Source: Actinomyces sp. Marseille-P3109 (GTDB lineage Bacteria; Actinomycetota; Actinomycetes; Actinomycetales; Actinomycetaceae). Taken from it: a DNA stretch of 64,000 nt. Position numbers and translations under genes: made by a program. Below are positions 1 through 6,466 of the stretch, in pieces. The notes beneath the pieces were generated by a model that saw nothing but the letters and a program-made list of their open reading frames with translations, was not told where the DNA came from and did no database searches. The stretch is taken from positions 2,788,938 to 2,852,937 of the forward strand of contig NZ_OOHN01000008.1 in assembly GCF_900323545.1 (NCBI RefSeq). Reading direction: 5' to 3'. Position 1 is the first letter of the stretch. Each line of letters starts with the position of its first letter.

Positions 1-93
1 GTCGTGGCGCCCGGCTGGGACGGGATGTGCGAGCGCATGGCCGAGCGCATCGAGGCCCTGGGCTGGGACCACTTCACCTATCGCCCGGCGTAG
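1..93 (+). CDS. C-terminal end of an unidentified protein (partial)
   Basis: An open frame enters from the left edge and ends at TAG 91-93, giving 30 codons with GC-rich actinobacterial codon use. The visible tail is short, with a Trp-Asp-Gly-Met segment and an Arg-Pro-Ala end, and matches no family I can name. The start and catalytic parts lie outside the window, so no function is assigned. A run of about 100 bases without a gene follows before the next start. Confidence 0.5.
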   Translation, partial: VVAPGWDGMCERMAERIEALGWDHFTYRPA

Positions 94-184
94 AGCGCCA
101 CCAGCGAGCACCAGGAGGTGGTTGATCCGCTGACGTGGGTCGCCGTGGGGAGCGGTGTCCATGGTTGGTGGCGGGGCGCGCTCC

Positions 185-190
185 TAGCCT
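185..190 (+). promoter_or_regulatory. -10 box of a probable leaderless promoter
   Basis: TAGCCT lies exactly 6 bases before the ATG at 197, and no Shine-Dalgarno sequence precedes that ATG. The arrangement TAnnnT-N6/7-start recurs at several genes in this window, which supports transcription starting at the start codon. No clear -35 is visible. Confidence 0.5.
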
Positions 191-196
191 CGGGGC

Positions 197-583
197 ATGA
201 GCTACGACATCCTGATCTTCGAGCCGGCGGCGGTCTCAGACAAGGACTTCCCGCAGTGGTGGAAGCGGGTCTCCCGATGGGAGGAGCCGCACGACTACGA
301 CACCACCGAGGGCTCCACCCCGGCGATCAGGTCCTTCTTTCGCGAGCTCATCCGCACCTTCCCACCGATCAACGGTCCCTACGCTCTGACTGATGAGGAG
401 GTCGACGCGAGGGAGGCCGAGGGGCTGCCGATCGGCGACTACGTTATCGGCGCCGACTTCATCTACGCCGGCGTCGGCTGGTCGGACGCGAACGTATTCG
501 CTAAAACCGTCGGCCAGCTGGCATGGACGCAGCGGCTCGCGGTCGCCTACCTCAGTGAGGACGGCTCGATCTTCCGGCCGTAG
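197..583 (+). CDS. Small conserved hypothetical protein
   Basis: 128 residues, no signal peptide or membrane segment. The sequence begins MSYDILIFEP, has a Trp-rich region near residue 22 (QWW), then a TFPPINGP stretch and later GADFIYAGVGWSDA. This pattern resembles a widespread family of small cytoplasmic proteins of unknown role that begin MSYDxxxFxP and contain a 'PPxNGP' segment. The family name is not certain to me. Some relatives sit in polymorphic-toxin or immunity contexts, but nothing here proves that role. The start is supported by a -10 box 6 bases upstream. It stands alone between a partial gene and a secreted glycosidase. Confidence 0.65.
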   Translation: MSYDILIFEPAAVSDKDFPQWWKRVSRWEEPHDYDTTEGSTPAIRSFFRELIRTFPPINGPYALTDEEVDAREAEGLPIGDYVIGADFIYAGVGWSDANVFAKTVGQLAWTQRLAVAYLSEDGSIFRP

Positions 584-676
584 GGGCTGGTGCGGTCCGT
601 CGTCGAGTGGCCTTCTGCGGTTGTTCACCTCTCAACTGGATGGTTAGGCTGAACCGCACGCCAGAAGGAGACGACC

Positions 677-1696
677 GTGAAGACCAGACGAGTAACCCAG
701 CTCCTCATGACCGCGGGGCTCGCCGTTGCGACGGCCACCGCATGCCTGCCGATCCAGCCTCAAGGAGGTGACCCGGGCGCGGCCGCGTCATCGGCCGGCG
801 CCCGCACCGAGCAGCCGTCCCCGAGCAGTTCCGCCGGCGCTACGGCGTCGTCGTCACCGGGTGACGCACCATCCGTGCCAGCGGCTCCGTCGTCGAGCGC
901 CGAGCAGCCGACCGACGGCGGCCCGTCGGGCGAGCCGTCCGCCTCCGCCTCGCCGTCCGACGCCGGAACGGCGACGCCCTCACAGCCGTCTGGTCAGGGG
1001 CGATCCGATGCGCAGATCAACGGCTGGAGCATCGACTACTTCGAGGGCTTCGACTCCTCCCTTGAGGATCTGGGCTGGGAGCACTACGGCTGGGGCGATC
1101 CGTCTGTTGGGCACGGGGCCATGGGAGTGATGTCGCGGAAGAACTCCTTCACCCAGAACGGAGAACTGATCGTCCGCACCCAGTACCAGGACGGTCAGTG
1201 GAGCGCCGGCGGCACCTCGAGCGAGAACGTCTTCGCGGCCTCACGCGGCCGGTGGGAGGTCCGCGCCAAGTTCCCCCGGGCCAAGGGGATCGGGTACGTC
1301 TTCCTGCTGTGGCCGCAGGACCAGGGCTGGCCCCCGGAGATCGACTTCGCCGAGGGCCGGGTCAACGGTCCGCGTGTGGAGGGCACCTACCACTGGGACC
1401 CCGATAACAAGCAGGCGCAGCAGGTCCTCGATAACGACGACATGGGTGGCTGGCACACCTACGGCGTCATCGTGGAGGACAACCTCATCACCTTCACCCT
1501 CGACGGCCAGGAGTGGGGTCGGATCGAGCGGAGCATCACCGACAAACGGATGTTCTTCGGGGTCCAGACCGGGGCGATGGACCCCAACGGCGACGCGAAG
1601 CAGTACGAGACCGTTGACGGCGGTGTCCCCGGCCCGCTCACCCCGGCCGTCTCCGACATCCAGATCGACTACGTCGCCCACTACACCAGGGGGTAG
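677..1696 (+). CDS. Secreted lipoprotein, glycoside hydrolase family 16 (laminarinase-like)
   Basis: 339 residues. GTG start at 677 with GAAGGAG 6 bases upstream. A lipoprotein signal peptide ends at a lipobox with Cys23 (ATAC). Residues about 25-110 are a Ser/Pro/Ala/Gly-rich linker of the kind that spans the cell wall. From about residue 115 to the end is a GH16 domain. The catalytic motif E-I-D-F-A-E is at 221-226, with E221 as expected nucleophile, D223 as assisting residue and E226 as acid/base. GH16 enzymes hydrolyse beta-1,3(-1,4)-glucans or galactans, so the likely role is hydrolysis of yeast or plant beta-glucan at the cell surface. The exact substrate cannot be read from the sequence. 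Monocistronic. Confidence 0.85.
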   Translation: MKTRRVTQLLMTAGLAVATATACLPIQPQGGDPGAAASSAGARTEQPSPSSSAGATASSSPGDAPSVPAAPSSSAEQPTDGGPSGEPSASASPSDAGTATPSQPSGQGRSDAQINGWSIDYFEGFDSSLEDLGWEHYGWGDPSVGHGAMGVMSRKNSFTQNGELIVRTQYQDGQWSAGGTSSENVFAASRGRWEVRAKFPRAKGIGYVFLLWPQDQGWPPEIDFAEGRVNGPRVEGTYHWDPDNKQAQQVLDNDDMGGWHTYGVIVEDNLITFTLDGQEWGRIERSITDKRMFFGVQTGAMDPNGDAKQYETVDGGVPGPLTPAVSDIQIDYVAHYTRG

Positions 1697-1882
1697 CTCG
1701 GTGCGCCGGCGTGGTGCTGCCTCTCGATCCTCGGCCAGCCCGGAGCCGATGAGGCTGCGCGGTTCATCATGGATGCTCACGTGAAGGATCGGTCGGTCTC
1801 CTCCTGCCTGCTCAAGGTGGAGATGGCGCGGGCGGTGCTTCGCGAGCACGGCCTGGGCGTAGCCGACCCGCTGGGCTCATAG
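1697..1882 (+). pseudogene. Possible PIN-domain (VapC-like) toxin remnant
   Basis: The reading frame after the GH16 stop stays open from 1697 to TAG 1880-1882 with no obvious start or ribosome site. It contains ILGQPGADEAARFIMDA followed by VSSCLLKVEMARAVLREHG. This resembles the acidic helix and 'S-S-x-L-x-x-x-E-x-x-R-A' region of VapC PIN-domain ribonucleases, where the Glu is a metal ligand. The N-terminal Asp strand and the C-terminal half are absent, so this would be a non-functional fragment. It overlaps the 3' end of the convergent nitroreductase by 6 bases. Assignment is by motif resemblance only. Confidence 0.3.
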
Positions 1883-2515
1883 CACCCGGTATACCTCCTC
1901 GAAGGGCAGGCGCGGGTTGCGCTCCTGGTAGGCGTCCGGCCCTGGGTGACCGACGTTGATGACCAACAGCATCTCCACGTCTTGACCGGCGAAGAACTCG
2001 GCCGCCAACGCCTCGGCGTCATCGGCGTTCATGGGGCCGGCTGCCAGCCCGACGGCGCGAATCGCCTGGATGACGTAGGCCGTCTGAACCAGTGCTGAGG
2101 CGCGCGCCCACCGTGCCCGCATGTCCGGCCCGCCCTCCTCCAGCAGCTGCTGGTAGCGCTCGGCGCGCGGGTGCAGTCGCGGTAGGGACCCGGCGAAGGA
2201 TCGATCGGCTGCGCAGACGAGTGTGAGAGGCGCCCCTGCTGCCTGCTCGCGATTGCCGCGAGGAAGACAGGGCAGTAACCGTTCCCGGGCGGCGGGTGAC
2301 TGCACGGCCGCCACCCGCAATGGTTGGGCGTTGACCGCCGTCGGTGCCCACTTGGCCAGCTCGTGGATCGCCCGCAGCTGGGCGTCCGTCACCGGTTCAT
2401 CGGTGAAGCTGTAGGCGGTGCGTGCGCCGCCAAACAGCAGCGAGGCATCGGACTCGGTCAGGACGGACTCGCCGGGCACGGGGCCCGGAACCGGAACGGG
2501 GGAGACGACTGCCAT
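1877..2515 (-). CDS. Nitroreductase family protein (RutE/HadB-like)
   Basis: 212 residues from the Met at 2515, chosen because homologues start shortly before the conserved 'LFGGARTAYSFTDEPV' stretch; a longer frame starts at 2605 but adds an atypical leader. Conserved features are the N-terminal RTAYSF segment, the 'KWAPTAVNAQPLR' FMN-phosphate-binding segment, and a C-terminal 'NVGHPGPDAYQERNPRLPFEEV' type ending, close to malonic-semialdehyde reductase/NADPH nitroreductases. Such enzymes use FMN to reduce nitro groups, quinones or small aldehydes in the cytoplasm. The physiological substrate is not deducible. A 17-bp tandem repeat lies about 80 bases upstream. Confidence 0.8.
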   Translation of the reverse strand: MAVVSPVPVPGPVPGESVLTESDASLLFGGARTAYSFTDEPVTDAQLRAIHELAKWAPTAVNAQPLRVAAVQSPAARERLLPCLPRGNREQAAGAPLTLVCAADRSFAGSLPRLHPRAERYQQLLEEGGPDMRARWARASALVQTAYVIQAIRAVGLAAGPMNADDAEALAAEFFAGQDVEMLLVINVGHPGPDAYQERNPRLPFEEVYRVL

Positions 2516-2592
2516 GCCTCGATTGAAGCACGTGCCGTCTCCCCCGAGCAGGCCGGTCGGCGCGCCACCTGGAACACCGACCGCCTCGGGCG

Positions 2593-2626
2593 GAGACCGT
2601 CCCATAAGGGAGACCGTCCCATAAGG
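2593..2626. repeat. Perfect 17-bp tandem duplication upstream of the nitroreductase
   Basis: Two abutting identical copies (2593-2609 and 2610-2626) of GAGACCGTCCCATAAGG. They lie 78-111 bases upstream of the nitroreductase start. This could be a tandem regulator site or simple slippage. Confidence 0.6.
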
Positions 2627-3349
2627 CAGCCTTGACGACCTCCGCCCTCGCTGGCCTCGACCCCGACTCAGGCCTCCTAGCCGATCTCCGTCGCGCGGTC
2701 AATCCGCGCGGTTCTGGAGAACGTGTGTGCTGTGAGTGCCTGGGTCCCACCGTTCAAGGAGTAGCCGTTCTTCTCGATGGGAGGGCGAGGTTCCGATCCG
2801 AGTTCGCCGTAGGCAATAGGGCAGGAAGTATGGAGGAGAATGCCGTTCCCGGCGTTCGGTGTGATCTTGGTTCTTGGCATCGCCTCCTTGTGCTTTGTTG
2901 CTGGTGCGGCGCGTCGGGCGCCGTCCGTCGTGAAACGGTCGAGGACAAGACAACCGAAGCCGGTGTTGCGAGGACGTTGGCACCCATCAGTTCCATGTGC
3001 TTCGTTCGCTACTCCCAGGCGTAGCGAACGAAGCACATCCGGTTGGGGCGGCCTGTGGGGCCTTGTTTGAGGAGTGTGACGTTTGCTCACATCGCGTGAG
3101 CTGAGATGGCGCGGATTGAGCAGAGGCGGACCGAGTCGGCAAGGAGTATCGAGACGCGTTAACCCCGCAGCGGCCAGAGGGCTGCAATGGGAATGATCTT
3201 CAGGGATCAGGTTCTCTTTGCACTCCAGGAGGCAGCTTGTGGATTGCGGTGTGGTTGCATTTTATGGTTCTTCAGGTTATTAGCCTCGCTGAAGTGCTTC
3301 AATTCTCTCGGCTAGCCGCCATGCTCTCTTCTCGTGACTTGAGGTACCA
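2627..3349. other. Long intergenic region without a convincing gene
   Basis: About 720 bases between the divergent nitroreductase and Excalibur genes. Frames are open on both strands, but none has a credible start, ribosome site or recognisable motif. The plus frame starting near 2840 has a hydrophobic N-terminus but runs through a perfect hairpin (2995-3038). The last 150 bases, before the GTG at 3350, are AT-richer and probably hold the promoter of the next gene. Confidence 0.5.
2995..3038. terminator. Perfect 18-bp hairpin, terminator-like
   Basis: Arms 2995-3012 and 3021-3038 are exact inverted repeats around an 8-base loop. There is no T-run on either side. It may be an intrinsic terminator of the U-less actinobacterial type, or the end of a decayed gene. 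Confidence 0.5.
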
Positions 3350-3910
3350 GTGAACACCTCCCCTTCGTCTCCCTTCCCACCAGTATTCTCTGACGCTGGG
3401 GCCGGCTGGTCCTATCGGCCGACGTCGAGGCGCCGGAAGTTCTTGGGGAAGTCCGTCCCTTATGTCGTGACGTTTATTCTCGGGGCCGGGGTTGGTGCTG
3501 CTGGCGCGTCGGATGATGCGCCGCCTCAGCCGGAGGCGACTCCTGTGCCCACCGTGGTCTATTTGCCAACCCCTGTCCCCACGGTTGTTGACAGCCCGTC
3601 GCCGGTGCCAACGGTGATCTACTTGCCGTCGCCGGTGCCGGCAACGGAGCCTCCCACAGCCCCGCCAGCGGCCCCCGCTGCTCCGGGGGCGGAGCAGGGC
3701 TCAGGCGCGAGTGAGGGAGATACCGGACCCGGGGCCTCGCCCGGCGCGGGCGAGGCCCCGGTACGGCCCGAGTCCGACTCGGGCGGCGCCTACTACCGCA
3801 ACTGCACGGCGGCTCGTGATGCCGGTGCGGCGCCGCTCTATCGAGGCCAGCCCGGCTACCGGCCCGAGCTGGACCGCGACAAGGACGGCATCGCCTGCGA
3901 GTGGAAGTAG
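3350..3910 (+). CDS. Membrane-anchored Excalibur calcium-binding domain protein
   Basis: 186 residues; GTG start with GAGG just upstream. Residues about 33-52 form a single hydrophobic segment that would leave a short cytoplasmic Arg/Lys-rich tail inside. Next is a Pro/Val-rich stalk with three imperfect copies of P-V-P-T-V-(V/I)-Y-L-P (about residues 64-98), then a Gly/Pro/Ala/Glu linker. The C-terminal 38 residues are a complete Excalibur domain: YYRNCTAARDAGAAPL, YRPELDRDKDGIACE, with the D-x-D-x-D-G calcium loop and paired Cys. Excalibur domains are extracellular and often accompany surface nucleases, but here the domain stands alone on a stalk. Precise role unknown. Confidence 0.75.
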   Translation: MNTSPSSPFPPVFSDAGAGWSYRPTSRRRKFLGKSVPYVVTFILGAGVGAAGASDDAPPQPEATPVPTVVYLPTPVPTVVDSPSPVPTVIYLPSPVPATEPPTAPPAAPAAPGAEQGSGASEGDTGPGASPGAGEAPVRPESDSGGAYYRNCTAARDAGAAPLYRGQPGYRPELDRDKDGIACEWK

Positions 3911-4001
3911 GAGCGATCGACGGCTGCGTCGAGGCTTACACGGGACGCTCCCTCGATCGACTGGGCGAGGACTGACACAGCAACCGTGTCCTGACGAACA
4001 G

Positions 4002-4042
4002 GGCGGGGTTCCAAGCAGAGCTAATCTGCTTGGAACCCCGCC
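4002..4042. terminator. Bidirectional terminator between convergent genes
   Basis: Arms 4002-4019 and 4025-4042 are perfect 18-bp inverted repeats around a 5-base loop, followed by a TTGTCT stretch on the plus side. It lies between the Excalibur gene and the convergent surface-protein gene. Its core GGGGTTCCAAGCA closely resembles that of the hairpin after the paralogous gene (6351-6396). Confidence 0.8.
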
Positions 4043-4087
4043 TTGTCTGTGACCGTTCCTCAGGTCAGATCAGGGTGGTCTCCGACG

Positions 4088-5896
4088 TCATCGGATGAGT
4101 GCACCACTGTTGTGGAAGTAGAACCGGCCGCCGTCGATCGTGGCCCAGCCGGTGGTCACGGAACCGTTGGGCTGGAGGTAGTACCAGACGCCGTCGACCT
4201 GCTTCCAGCCGGTCGCCATGGAACCGTTGGCGTTGAGGTAGTACCAACGGCCTCCGTCCTTGACCCAGCCGGTTGCCATGGAGCCGTCCGTGTTGAGGTA
4301 GTACCAGACGCCGTCGACCTGCTTCCAGCCGGTCGCGATCGCGCCGTCGGCGTTGGCGTAGTACCAGTGGCCGTCCACGTCCAGCCACTTTCCGGTGGCC
4401 ATTGCGCCGGACTCCTCCAGGTAGTACCACTGTCCGCCGGAGGCGACCCAGCCCTTGGAGGTCATGACACCCTCACCGTTGAAGTGGTACCAGGTGTTGT
4501 CGACCTGCTTCCAGCCGGTGGCGATGGCTCCATCGGCGTTGGCGTAGTACCAGGCGTTGTCGGCGTTCACCCAGCGACCGTCGGCCATGGCGCCGTTTGC
4601 GGGGTCGAGGTAGTAGCGGGTGCCGTCGACGGTGACCAGGCCGGTCTCCATCTTGCCGTCGGCGTTGAAGTGGTACCAGGCGCCGTCGATGGACTTCCAG
4701 GTGCTGGAGGCCAGGTCGCCGTTGGGGTTGGCGTAGTACCAGGTGTCCTTGTCCTTGACCCACTTGTTGGCCTGCATGGCTCCCATGTCGTCGAAGGAGT
4801 ACAGGACGTCCTTGACCTTCTGAGTTCCGGTGACCGCGGCGCCATCGGTGCCGAAGTAGTACCACGTGCCCTCGATCTGGGCCCAGTCCTTCTTCAGCTC
4901 ACCCTTCTCGTAGTAGTAGCGGTGGCCGTCCTTGGTCTCCCAGCCGGTCTTGGGTTCCTCAGGATTGTTGCTGGGGTCGGCCGAAGGGGCTGCGGTGGGG
5001 TCAGCGGACGGTGCGGTGCTGGGGTCGGCCGACGGTGCCGTGCTGGGGTCAGCGGACGGTGCGGTGCTGGGGTTGGCCGACGGTGCTGTGCTGGGGTTGG
5101 CCGACGGCGCCGTGGTGGGGTCAGCGGACGGTGCGGTGCTGGGGTTGGCCGACGGCGCCGTGGTGGGGTCAGCGGACGGTGCGGTGCTGGGGTTGGCCGA
5201 CGGCGCCGTGCTGGGGCTGGCCGACGGTGCGGTGCTGGGGTTGGCCGACGGCGCCGTGCTGGGGCTGGCCGACGGGGCTGCGGTGGGGTCAGCCGACGGC
5301 GCCGTGCTGGGGCTGGCCGACGGGGTTGTGGTGGGCTTGGTGCTGGGCGCCGTGGACGGGGTGGAGGCGGCCTGGGTGATGGCCCACCCCAGCAGGGGGG
5401 CGAGGCCGCCGCCACCCAGCAGGCGACCTCTCAGCCGGCAACACAAACTGACGCCACAACCGCCGCCACCCAGGCCGCCGGGGACACCGCCCAGCAGGGT
5501 GGCGGTGGCCTCGGTGGGCTTGGTGCTGGGCTCCGTCGCGGTGGTCGGCTCCGTGGTGGGCTTGGTCGGCGCTGCGGCGGTTGTGGCGTCAGTCTGTGGT
5601 GCCGGCTGAGAGGTCGCCTGCTGGGTGGAGGTGGCCTCGGTGGGCTTGGTGCTGGGCTCCGTGGACGGGGTGGAGGCGGCCTCGCCCCCCTGCTGGGCGG
5701 TGTCCTCAGTGGCCTGGGTGGCGGTGGTTGTGGCGTCAGTTTGTGTTGCCGGCTGAGAGGTCGCCTGCTGGGTGGCGGCGGCCTCGCCCCCCTGCTGGGT
5801 GGGGCCATCACTCTGGGCCAGGGCTGCGGGACCTGCCAGTCCCACGAGCGTCATCGCCGCGAGTGTGCCGATCATGTATCGGCCAGTGCGCTTCAT
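4088..5896 (-). CDS. Secreted choline/glucan-binding-repeat surface protein, with an inverted segment in its stalk
   Basis: 602 residues. Start taken as the second of two adjacent ATGs (5896), 5 bases from a perfect AAGGAGG. Signal peptide with probable cleavage after ALA at 27. Residues 29-175 are Thr/Gln/Ala/Pro-rich with repeated 'TQQATSQPA-QTDATT' units. About 180-310 is a Pro-Ser-Ala stalk of 8-residue repeats. The C-terminal half is about 13 aromatic repeats of the type G-W-x-x-x-x-x-x-W-Y-Y-x-x-x-x-G-x-M-x-T, the family that binds phosphocholine on teichoic acids or alpha-glucans. No catalytic domain is present, so it is probably an adhesin or matrix-binding protein. Residues 133-173 are Leu/Gly/Cys-rich and foreign to the stalk; they come from an inverted copy of residues 29-70. 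Paralogue of the next gene. Confidence 0.8.
   Translation of the reverse strand: MKRTGRYMIGTLAAMTLVGLAGPAALAQSDGPTQQGGEAAATQQATSQPATQTDATTTATQATEDTAQQGGEAASTPSTEPSTKPTEATSTQQATSQPAPQTDATTAAAPTKPTTEPTTATEPSTKPTEATATLLGGVPGGLGGGGCGVSLCCRLRGRLLGGGGLAPLLGWAITQAASTPSTAPSTKPTTTPSASPSTAPSADPTAAPSASPSTAPSANPSTAPSASPSTAPSANPSTAPSADPTTAPSANPSTAPSADPTTAPSANPSTAPSANPSTAPSADPSTAPSADPSTAPSADPTAAPSADPSNNPEEPKTGWETKDGHRYYYEKGELKKDWAQIEGTWYYFGTDGAAVTGTQKVKDVLYSFDDMGAMQANKWVKDKDTWYYANPNGDLASSTWKSIDGAWYHFNADGKMETGLVTVDGTRYYLDPANGAMADGRWVNADNAWYYANADGAIATGWKQVDNTWYHFNGEGVMTSKGWVASGGQWYYLEESGAMATGKWLDVDGHWYYANADGAIATGWKQVDGVWYYLNTDGSMATGWVKDGGRWYYLNANGSMATGWKQVDGVWYYLQPNGSVTTGWATIDGGRFYFHNSGALIR
4976..5340 (-). 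repeat. 24-bp tandem repeats encoding a PSTAPSAD-type stalk
   Basis: About 15 imperfect in-frame copies of a 24-bp unit encode PSTAPSA(D/N/S). Variation is mainly at the eighth residue and at Ser/Thr of position 2. Arrays like this expand and contract by slippage and set the reach of a surface protein from the cell wall. Confidence 0.8.
5376..5811. repeat. 124-bp inverted repeat within the stalk-coding sequence
   Basis: Left arm 5376-5499 and right arm 5688-5811 are reverse complements with 6 mismatches by hand alignment, separated by 188 bases. The right arm encodes the normal stalk, residues 29-70. The left arm is the same sequence in the opposite orientation, so the minus frame reads it as a Leu/Gly/Cys-rich segment without stops. 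This implies an inversion or fold-back duplication, or an assembly artefact. No recombinase gene is nearby. Confidence 0.85.
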
Positions 5897-6350
5897 CATG
5901 TCCTCCTTGAGGAAATGGTTCTCTTCCTTGTGAACGTCTCCGTCGCAACCGGCCGGTCAACAGTCTTCTCTGGCCTTTTCTCCGGAGGGCGGATACAGAG
6001 AATATACGAGCCCGCGATGCTGTTTAACTAGCTGTTATGCATGGATATGGCATCAGTTTGGTTAAGTTCTTGTGTCTCTTCAAATGGTTATCCGCATGGT
6101 TTATTACGGTTCAACGCATGGAGTAGTCTGTCTCGTTCTCTCGTGGTGCGCTCAGGCGAGGGATTGAAGATCCGTAGAGCGGCAAGCACGGTGCGGCGGG
6201 CTCCTGAAGGCCCTCGATCCCGAGTGTTTCTACATCTGTCACAAAGGCTTTGAGGAACCCCAGCGAGGGGAAGCGAGACTGCATGATCCCGAGGGTCTCG
6301 GACAAGTGCGATCGACGTGCGGGCCTCTTTGCGGCAGATGTGGACACGTA
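5897..6350. other. Promoter region of the first repeat protein and unassigned sequence
   Basis: The part near 5900-6130 is AT-richer than its surroundings and should hold the promoter of the minus-strand gene starting at 5896. From 6150 to 6350 small frames are open on both strands, but none has a recognisable motif, and several run through the downstream palindrome. I see no supportable gene. Confidence 0.4.
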
Positions 6351-6396
6351 GCCCATGGGGTCCCAAGCAAACGCGTTTGCTTGGGACCCCATGGGC
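6351..6396. terminator. Perfect 46-bp palindrome, terminator of the second repeat-protein gene
   Basis: Positions 6351-6373 and 6374-6396 are exact reverse complements with no spacer, so the RNA forms a very stable hairpin. It lies about 70 bases after the stop of the minus-strand gene. Its core GGGGTCCCAAGCAAA matches the hairpin at 4002-4042 that follows the paralogue, so gene and terminator were probably duplicated together. Confidence 0.7.
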
Positions 6397-6466
6397 CTGG
6401 ATCTCGGTCAGTCGCCGGTGGGGCGATCCTCCCGGGACTCATTCAGTTGTGGTGAGTGTGGTCGGG

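Noticed and set aside
2840..3070. 76-codon plus frame with a hydrophobic start
   Set aside because: It passes through an 18-bp perfect hairpin, the SD is too close to the ATG, and no homologous pattern is recognised.
4976..5340. Regular repeats resembling a CRISPR array
   Set aside because: Units are 24 bp, contiguous without spacers and in frame; they encode a Pro-Ser-Ala stalk.
4043..6031. 662-residue plus-strand open frame across the surface-protein gene
   Set aside because: It is the antisense of the minus-strand gene, low-complexity, with no ribosome site. The minus frame has a signal peptide, SD and classical aromatic repeats. Its one informative part exposed the inverted block.
6088..6442. 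Minus-strand frames of 67-93 codons
   Set aside because: All run across a 46-bp palindrome that serves as terminator; no motif or codon signal.
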